Source: Bradysia coprophila (Eukaryota > Arthropoda > Insecta > Diptera > Sciaridae). From it: a stretch of 64,000 nt of DNA. Below the pieces are notes generated by a model. The model had not been told where the DNA came from. It worked only from the letters and a program-made list of their open reading frames with translations, and ran no database searches. Position numbers and translations under genes: made by a program. The stretch's first letter is position 1; every line of letters starts with the position of its first letter. Where the stretch lies: the NCBI RefSeq assembly GCF_014529535.1, contig NW_023503373.1, positions 1,240,001 through 1,304,000 on the forward strand. Direction: 5' to 3'. Shown piece by piece: positions 60,839 to 64,000 of this stretch.

Positions 60839-63800
60839 CAGCCATTGTCGAAAAATGGTGGAACAAATATTACTATTCCTCAAGTTGCAACTACAGTAAA
60901 TATGTAAGTACGCAGCGAGACTAAACGAACCATAAAAATCTAACAAAAAAAAAAAAAACAAAAAAAATTAAGTCAAAAAATGCAAAAATTCAACAAAAAA
61001 AAAAGAAATCAATTAGCCAGTAAGAGAGAGAAGTTATACAAAAATATCGACATAACGGATGGATACATATTGGTACCGACTTCGGACCAGACATTTTGTA
61101 TTTTGTGTGTGTATAACTTTGTGCATAATAGGAAAAAGAAAGAAACAAACTGAACATTTCGGTCAGTTTGGACCCTTTTTTGTATATTTTAATATGTAAA
61201 TCCGTGTTCAGACGGATCGTTTCAGTTAGAAATTAATTTTTTTGATTTTTATCCGCCCTCTGTTTAAAATATTTTTTTAAAAAGATATTACAATCTATGT
61301 GTCGCGCCCTTCACATATAATAAGACTTTGAAGGTTAAACTAAAATATCAAATTTTTCGTTTTTTCACGATTCTGATTAAAAGTTTTTTTTTTAATGTAA
61401 ATAATGCAATCGAAACCGTGTTCATGGATGATTCCAATCATTTTTCGAGAGGAAATTGCGAACCGGATTTCTTCATGAATTCTAAAAGGATAAACGTAAA
61501 TTTAAATTACAAAAAAAAAACTTAAAAAATTAAAAAAAAAACTAAAAAAAAAGAAAACGCAAAAAAACGAGGTGTAATCTTAAATGTGAAGTCAAAAAAA
61601 TTTCGCGATTCATTTTTGCGATTCAATTTTTTTTTGTAAATTAATTCAAGTGAACATACAATTCAACGCTCCATGTAAAAATTCTGAAATAAATCATGAA
61701 TGGACGAATTCATTTCAGTTACTTTCTATTGCACAGTACCGGAATATTACCAATTTTGCAATTTTTAATCGCATACCGGGTAATTCCTTCAGTCTATTCA
61801 CATCATCTTTATCTTTTCAAGCAAATCATTTCATACTGCGACCATATTTTCTTAGTGAAATTTTGCTTAATGCTTCAATGTGTTGTTCTGAAGCCGAACA
61901 TAATTTTCGATTACAAAATTCTCATCAGTTCAACAAGAAACAGTAAAAAGTAAAATCATTTCGTTCTGCCATAATATTTGCACACATTCACACAGCACTC
62001 GACGCTTATCGCAGATTCATACAAGTTTCATTTTAACGAAACACCGAGAAATTGAAACGGCATTCAATGTTGACCGAAAATTGTTAATGAATTTGTGAGT
62101 TCTTGGTAATTGATAAGAACGTTGCACAGTTGCACTATATTCATATCGCCCGCTGAAAGATTGTTTTTTATTTTCAATTTACATTCGATGCAGATGTTAG
62201 AGAAATTATTTCTCAATTAGTTCTTACTTTGAAATTTGCGTAAATTTGTTCTGTTCATAAAATCACATGAAATTTGCTTAGCCGTACCGAGACAATGATA
62301 TATCGTCATGAATATGACAAAACGATTCAAAAATTTCAAGAATTGAACACCAAACAGTAAATAATTGACTACCAACAAGCCATGTAGTTGACAGAGTTTC
62401 CGGATAAAGTGGAATTCTTACGACACAACCACTTGACTTATTGATACTTAATTACCAATTGTTCTCAGGGCCTGAAATGTCACTATAGAAATTCGCTAAA
62501 TCCGCTTAAAATTCTCTGACATTCAGTAAATTCTAGCGAATTTGTTCACAAATATTTTAGTCCTTCTAGATTCTGTTGAATTCAGGAAAGTATTCAGTAA
62601 AGTAAACAAAATTATTTTACATATCGTTGCATCATCCACTCAGCACAAACCATATAACAAGATTTTTGGGGATGAAAATAACAAAATTATCGGCCCGAAC
62701 ACAATGAAAATCTCAGGATTAATTCTAAGTTAGGTGAATGCGGCAGGCAGAGAGTTTAAAAACATTTTCGTGTTACGTGGTCCATTAATAATTTTAAAAA
62801 AAATATTCCGATTAACAATGATAATACGACAATCCCACCGAGCCAGATAATTATTTTTCGATTAGAAATCCTGTGCAGTGCATGAGTGGTTGTGCCTTCT
62901 GGTTTATAGGAAATTTGTGTGGTGATGATGTGAAATATTTTTGTTTGCCTTCAGTTCGGACAATGCCTTTGCTTGTGTATTTTAAGAGTTTTCTCTGAAA
63001 CTCAGGGCCTGAATATTGAAACGAGAACTATGTTTCAGTAACAATGAACGATTTAGCGAAATGAATTTGCTTTTTCTCTAAAATGTTTTAGCGAATAGAT
63101 TTTTATAATCGGTTTGTTTAGTCGCAAACAAAAAACAAACATTTCCTTACGCAACTTTCTCAAAAAATCTTTCTTCATTATTTTACTCGTAGTACCTCGC
63201 GTAAATGATACCTGATAATGACAGGGATTATTATTGGGAATTTTAGTTCGGAAAATATCCGAATAATTCTGACAAATTCCGAAAAAATCTTTTTTTTTCT
63301 GTCAGAATTTTCATAATTACAATTCTCAATAATAAGCCTTGGATAATGTTCACTTCCACTGAGCATCTCTAGTAAAATAACATATGTAATTGTTTGGACA
63401 TTGCTAGTGGGACTGTAGTCTTTACCTCGGTGCTTTCATTTCACTTGTCAAATTGAAACGTTTAAACAATGTCGTAAATCACTTACAACGCGAGTCACAG
63501 CTGAAAAACGTTATCTCGCATTTTTGAGTAAAATATCTAACATATTTAAGGGTCTAATGATGGAAATGACTTATTGTGAGATTATTGACCCTGATCGTCT
63601 TCGGTTCGGATTAATGAACTTCACTCAAAAAGCACAATTTCCATGGTCCGAAAGACATCTTATTACTATTCGAACACTTAGACTCAATAATTGTCTTTGG
63701 TTGTTTTTTTTTCTCTCCACAAAATGAACGAATTCAAAAATGTGTATATATTTATATATCAACAGAAAAACTATATATTATTAATAAATTTACCTAAGTA

Positions 63801-64000
63801 AACAAAATATGGTTTGAGGAATATATAAAATAAACAAAAAAATTAATTAAATTAATTATGAAAAAAGAAGAATTAATTGAAAGACGCGCGACGACGTGGT
63901 TCAACAGCAACGCAGAAAATATCATTCGGTTATAATCCATTAAACAATTGCTACAAAATGTGATTCATGAAAAATCAATTTCTTGTTTGACAATTTAACG
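60839..64000. other. 3' flank of poly(A) polymerase gene, no further gene recognised
   Basis: About 3.2 kb of AT-rich DNA with long A-runs (60940-61010, 61510-61570), part of which is likely 3' UTR. The overlapping ORFs near 61650-61953 and those at 61328, 62542 and 63524 show no family signal. No delimited repeat was found. Confidence 0.45.

Overview
The window is nuclear DNA from an animal, almost certainly an insect and probably a fly (inference). It is AT-rich. The genes are split by short GT-AG introns, and the gaps are full of non-LTR retrotransposon pieces and short inverted-repeat DNA elements. The proteins read best against Drosophila-type families: roadblock, dystrobrevin, STAR/KH, hiiragi-type poly(A) polymerase. 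There are no operons, CRISPR arrays or other bacterial features, and no convincing tRNA or rRNA.

Layout. 0-8 kb: an intact-looking LINE reverse transcriptase (1227-4070 +), then three non-autonomous DNA transposons with readable target-site duplications (TSDs). 8-14.3 kb: no gene recognised, but one candidate initiator. 14.3-16.7 kb: a STAR-family KH RNA-binding gene (+, 5 exons seen, N-terminal exon not found). 18-22.7 kb: a LINE relic, foldback elements and a hAT-type element built from a palindromic array. 23.4-27.98 kb: roadblock (-, 3 exons), an intronless divergent roadblock paralogue (-), a dead LINE (-) and a Ccdc124/Lso2-type ribosome-binding gene (-, 3 exons), with two MITE families between them. 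28.4-29.5 kb: a three-deep nest of the same two MITE families. 31.3-31.8 kb: a LITAF-domain gene (-, 3 exons). 33.5-35.4 kb: paired TTAA-flanked foldbacks. 35.9-40.7 kb: a complete dystrobrevin gene (-, 10 coding exons). 41-58 kb: a long gene-poor stretch with a Transib-like element, a hAT element, and a four-unit tandem repeat. 58.3-60.8 kb: canonical nuclear poly(A) polymerase (+, 9 exons). 60.8-64 kb: no gene recognised.

The genes are unrelated housekeeping loci: RNA binding, dynein light chain, ribosome-associated protein, endolysosomal membrane protein, dystrophin-complex scaffold and mRNA polyadenylation. They do not form a pathway. The most distinctive content is the density and nesting of short DNA transposons. 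At least ten can be delimited by eye; most of these have TSDs of the length expected for their superfamily. Several gene models (roadblock, LITAF, Ccdc124, dystrobrevin, poly(A) polymerase, KH) were assembled by hand from splice sites and reading frame. Their exon coordinates are given so they can be checked.
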